From assembly GCA_003963245.1 (NCBI GenBank), contig RXJX01000007.1, positions 1 through 64,000 of the forward strand: a stretch of DNA of 64,000 nt, in the 5' to 3' direction. The notes under the pieces were generated by a model, which was not told the DNA's origin, made no database searches, and saw only the letters and a program-made list of their open reading frames with translations. The translations under genes and the position numbers were made by a program. Source of the DNA: Neisseriaceae bacterium (GTDB lineage Bacteria > Pseudomonadota > Gammaproteobacteria > Burkholderiales > UBA11063). Shown one piece after another: positions 61,635 to 64,000 of this stretch (positions are counted from its first letter, which is position 1; every line of letters starts with the position of its first letter).

Positions 61635-62271
61635 GCAATTAATTCGCAAGATTCTACTTGTTAGTCTGATGCTGTGCAGTTTAAGTGCTCTGTCTATCCT
61701 TTTTATAGACAGAAATTTGGGATTGGCGGTGCATAATTCGGGATTAGATAGTAATTTGTGGTTGAGAAAACTAACTGAAGGCTTACCTGTTTTTTTATTG
61801 GTAATGTTGGTTACGGTTCCATTGCTCACAAAATGGCAACGTGGCAATCTATCTGCATTGCTTTTATCTGCTTATGTCTACCTTGGTCTAAAGCTTACGA
61901 TGGAAATAAAAACCGGACTTAAAACTATTTTTGGGCGCTATTGGACGAAAACTTGGATTAATTATAATCTATCGCTAATCCATGATGGTATTTATGGTTT
62001 TAACTGGTGGCATGGTTTTGGTAATCAGGGGTGCTTTCCATCTGGACATTCAACATATACTGCATTTTGCTGTTTTTGGCTATACATCTTACAACCACGC
62101 TATAAAATCCTTTGGCTGATATTATTGGTAATAATGCCCTTAGGATTAATTGCCTTAGATTATCACTATTTGGGCGATTGTTTTGCCGGGGTCGCATTAG
62201 GTTTGAGCTGTGGGATGGGAAGCGTGATTGTTTGGGCTAAGATTGAAGCAAGATTCTTAGCTAAAAAGTAG
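61627..62271 (+). CDS. PAP2-family membrane phosphatase
   Basis: 214 aa, about six membrane helices. The three phosphatase motifs are visible: KTGLKTIFGRYWTKTW (Kx6RP-like, with Tyr for Pro), CFPSGHSTYTAF (PSGH) and YHYLGDCFAGVALG (SR/YxxxHxxxD-type). It removes or transfers phosphate from lipid phosphates. Coupling to the ArnT-like gene suggests a lipid A or undecaprenyl-lipid modification pair. Confidence 0.9.
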   Translation: MDKQLIRKILLVSLMLCSLSALSILFIDRNLGLAVHNSGLDSNLWLRKLTEGLPVFLLVMLVTVPLLTKWQRGNLSALLLSAYVYLGLKLTMEIKTGLKTIFGRYWTKTWINYNLSLIHDGIYGFNWWHGFGNQGCFPSGHSTYTAFCCFWLYILQPRYKILWLILLVIMPLGLIALDYHYLGDCFAGVALGLSCGMGSVIVWAKIEARFLAKK

Positions 62272-62395
62272 TTGTTTGGACTGTTTTTAAAATTAGCTAC
62301 TATTAGGCGTTTAATTCATTAATGCGCTGCAACATAGGATACTTATTTTCATGATATAATAAAAGGTTAATAACCTGTTTTTGAGGGATCAGCAT

Positions 62396-63907
62396 ATGAC
62401 CACTTATATCCAGCAGCAAGATTTTATTCAATCGGTTGCTGATAGTCTTCAGTATATTTCATATTATCATCCATTAGATTTTATTCAAGCTATGGCAAAG
62501 GCTTATGAACACGAAGAGTCTCCTGCAGCTAAAGATGCAATTGCGCAAATTTTAGTTAATTCTCGAATGAGTGCTGAGGGCAAACGTCCCATTTGCCAAG
62601 ATACGGGTATTGTTTGTGCCTTTGTGAAAGTTGGAATGGATGTTCAATTTACTAATGCAACTATGTCAATTCAGCAAATGATTGATGAAGGTGTGCGTTT
62701 AGCCTACAATTTACCAGAAAACAAATTACGTGCTTCAGTTTTGGCGGATCCGGCATTCAGCCGCAAAAATACAAAAGATAATGCGCCTGCAGTAGTGCAT
62801 TTTGATCTTGTACCGGGTAATACAGTTGAAATTGAGATCGCTGCTAAAGGTGGTGGTTCAGAAAATAAAGCTAAATTTGCGATGTTAAACCCTTCTGATT
62901 CAATTGTTGACTGGGTGCTAAAAACTGTGCCAACAATGGGTGCTGGCTGGTGTCCACCGGGAATGTTAGGAATTGGAATTGGTGGTACGGCTGAAAAAGC
63001 GATGTTACTTGCGAAGAAATCACTTATGGCACCAGTTGATATGGCAGAATTGATTGCTCGTGGTCCACAAAATCAGATTGAAGAATTAAGAATCGAACTA
63101 TATAATAAAGTTAATGCATTAGGGGTTGGTGCTCAAGGTCTTGGTGGTCTAACGACTGTTTTGGACGTTAAGATTTTGGATTATCCTACGCATGCAGCAA
63201 GCAAGCCGATTGCGCTGATTCCAAATTGTGCCGCAACTCGCCACATTCATTTTACTTTAGATGGTAGTGGTGCAGCCGTGTTTAACCCACCAAAGCTTAC
63301 TGATTATCCACAAATAGCATTGGGCGGTGCTCAATCTCGTCGAGTAAATATCAATAATATTACAAAAGCAGAGACTGCCACTTGGAAAACTGGTGAAACC
63401 TTACTTTTATCCGGAAAAATTCTAACTGGTCGTGACGCTGCGCATAAGCGAATTACTGAAATGTTGAATAATGGAGAGTCGTTACCAGTTGATTTTAATG
63501 GACGCTTTATTTATTACGTAGGACCTGTTGATCCTGTTCGTGATGAGGCAGTAGGTCCGGCTGGTCCAACAACTTCGACGCGAATGGATAAATTTACACC
63601 GCAGATGCTAGAACAAACTGGTCTAGTTGGTATGATTGGTAAGTCCGAGCGTGGGCAAATTGCCATTGATGCGATTAAAGATCATCAAGCTGTTTATTTG
63701 ATTGCCGTTGGCGGTGCTGCTTATTTGGTTTCTAAAGCAATTAAGTCTGCTAAAGTTGTTGCTTTTGCTGATCTTGGTATGGAAGCAGTATATGAGTTTG
63801 AAGTTGAAGATATGCCGGTAACGGTAGCAGTTGATGCTGAAGGTAATTCAATCCATCAGTCTGCACCATTGATCTGGGCACAAAAGATCGCGGCAAAAAA
63901 TAACTAA
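62396..63907 (+). CDS. fumA: Fumarate hydratase, class I
   Basis: 503 aa from the ATG at 62396, preceded by GAGGGA; an in-frame TTG at 62381 is unlikely. Fe-S class I fumarase converting fumarate to malate. N-terminal alpha part: KRPICQDTGIVCAFVKVG and AAKGGGSENKAKFAML; C-terminal beta part: GRFIYYVGPVDP, GPAGPTTSTRMD. The cluster Cys are in ICQDTG, PNCAATRH and the GWCPPGMLG region. Alpha and beta are fused as in FumA/FumB. Confidence 0.96.
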   Translation: MTTYIQQQDFIQSVADSLQYISYYHPLDFIQAMAKAYEHEESPAAKDAIAQILVNSRMSAEGKRPICQDTGIVCAFVKVGMDVQFTNATMSIQQMIDEGVRLAYNLPENKLRASVLADPAFSRKNTKDNAPAVVHFDLVPGNTVEIEIAAKGGGSENKAKFAMLNPSDSIVDWVLKTVPTMGAGWCPPGMLGIGIGGTAEKAMLLAKKSLMAPVDMAELIARGPQNQIEELRIELYNKVNALGVGAQGLGGLTTVLDVKILDYPTHAASKPIALIPNCAATRHIHFTLDGSGAAVFNPPKLTDYPQIALGGAQSRRVNINNITKAETATWKTGETLLLSGKILTGRDAAHKRITEMLNNGESLPVDFNGRFIYYVGPVDPVRDEAVGPAGPTTSTRMDKFTPQMLEQTGLVGMIGKSERGQIAIDAIKDHQAVYLIAVGGAAYLVSKAIKSAKVVAFADLGMEAVYEFEVEDMPVTVAVDAEGNSIHQSAPLIWAQKIAAKNN

Positions 63908-63921
63908 GTTGAGGGAAAATT

Positions 63922-64000
63922 ATGAGTTGGTTAAGTAAACTTTTACCACCCAAGGTGAACGTCGAAAGTGGTGATAAGGCTAATGTACCAGAAGGGTTAT
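63922..64000 (+). CDS. accD: Acetyl-CoA carboxylase carboxyltransferase beta subunit, N-terminal end (partial)
   Basis: The first 26 codons run off the window: MSWLSKLLPPKV, then VPEGL. A MSW-(L)-x-K-LLPPK start followed by VPEGLW and a zinc finger is typical of AccD. The ATG follows GAGGGAAAAT by 1-5 bases and lies 14 bases after the fumarase stop, so the two may share a transcript. Confidence 0.85.
   Translation, partial: MSWLSKLLPPKVNVESGDKANVPEGL

Noticed and set aside
1..64000. Neisseria-type DNA uptake sequence (GCCGTCTGAA) and CRISPR arrays
   Set aside because: Neither was noticed on reading through the window, although comEC is present; a computed k-mer count would be needed to exclude another uptake word.

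Overview
The window looks like chromosomal DNA of a low-GC (visibly AT-rich) betaproteobacterium, perhaps a Neisseriales relative. The S10 protein ends in the [14 protein letters not shown] tail usual in betaproteobacteria. The housekeeping genes (tuf, rpsJ, scpA/scpB, lipB, lolC/lolD, glnA, ttcA, dusB, fumarase, accD, type A RNase P RNA) are Gram-negative in style. No genus can be fixed from sequence alone. No rRNA, complete tRNA, IS element, prophage or CRISPR array was recognised.

Layout. 1-427: end of tuf, then rpsJ, which stops at a strong terminator instead of running into rplC. 480-8727: an accessory stretch of lipoproteins and exported proteins (unknown 668-aa lipoprotein, DUF1554 lipoprotein, LysR regulator, 795-aa exported protein, beta-repeat lipoprotein). 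The first lipoprotein gene lies between two 64-bp copies of the rpsJ 3' end plus its terminator. 8827-13062: hexuronate catabolism (uxaC, kdgK, LacI regulator, HAD phosphatase). 13172-15974: LuxR-type regulator and a chitin-binding/RCC1 lipoprotein. 16132-18476: ornithine cyclodeaminase, arginase, dUTPase. 18849-21236: a sugar/inositol MFS porter and a eukaryotic-type myo-inositol oxygenase (MIOX), whose product D-glucuronate is the substrate of uxaC. 21285-28531: lipB-ybeD-scpB-scpA, a glycine-zipper membrane protein, a nitroreductase, comEC-nudix and rnpB. 30103-36188: a trehalose PTS locus (treC, treB, treR) split by a decayed AlbA_2-family gene and a DUF2971 gene. 36344-39717: a Cys/Met PLP enzyme with two transporters. 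39810-45512: lolD-lolC, a small conserved-looking ORF, an NlpC/P60 peptidase, glnA, ttcA. 45564-48893: a 1109-residue fusion enzyme. 48894-49989: iteron-like repeats and a Rep_3 plasmid-type initiator gene. 49963-52716: a TPP riboswitch and the ykoEDC thiamine-precursor importer. 52873-64000: dipeptidase, small lipoprotein, ppiB, gamma-carbonic-anhydrase-like protein, ClC channel, DMT exporter, dusB, glutathione peroxidase, ArnT-like glycosyltransferase with PAP2 phosphatase, class I fumarase and the start of accD.

How the genes work together. Two separate loci form one route: inositol import, MIOX to glucuronate, UxaC to fructuronate, then (through UxuB/UxuA, not in this window) 2-keto-3-deoxygluconate, which KdgK phosphorylates. 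A LacI-type palindrome just upstream of the inositol porter could link the two loci through the LacI regulator at 11243. The trehalose locus has a GntR-type operator before treB.

The most unusual items are: (i) the single polypeptide joining a 2-oxoacid dehydrogenase E1 alpha and E1 beta, a lipoyl-type carrier domain and a ketoacyl synthase III with an intact Cys-His-Asn triad; (ii) the plasmid-type rep gene with 27-bp iterons between chromosomal genes; (iii) the duplicated rpsJ tail flanking a lipoprotein gene next to an interrupted S10 operon; (iv) the bacterial MIOX pathway; (v) a TPP riboswitch whose expression platform appears to hide the ykoE ribosome-binding site.
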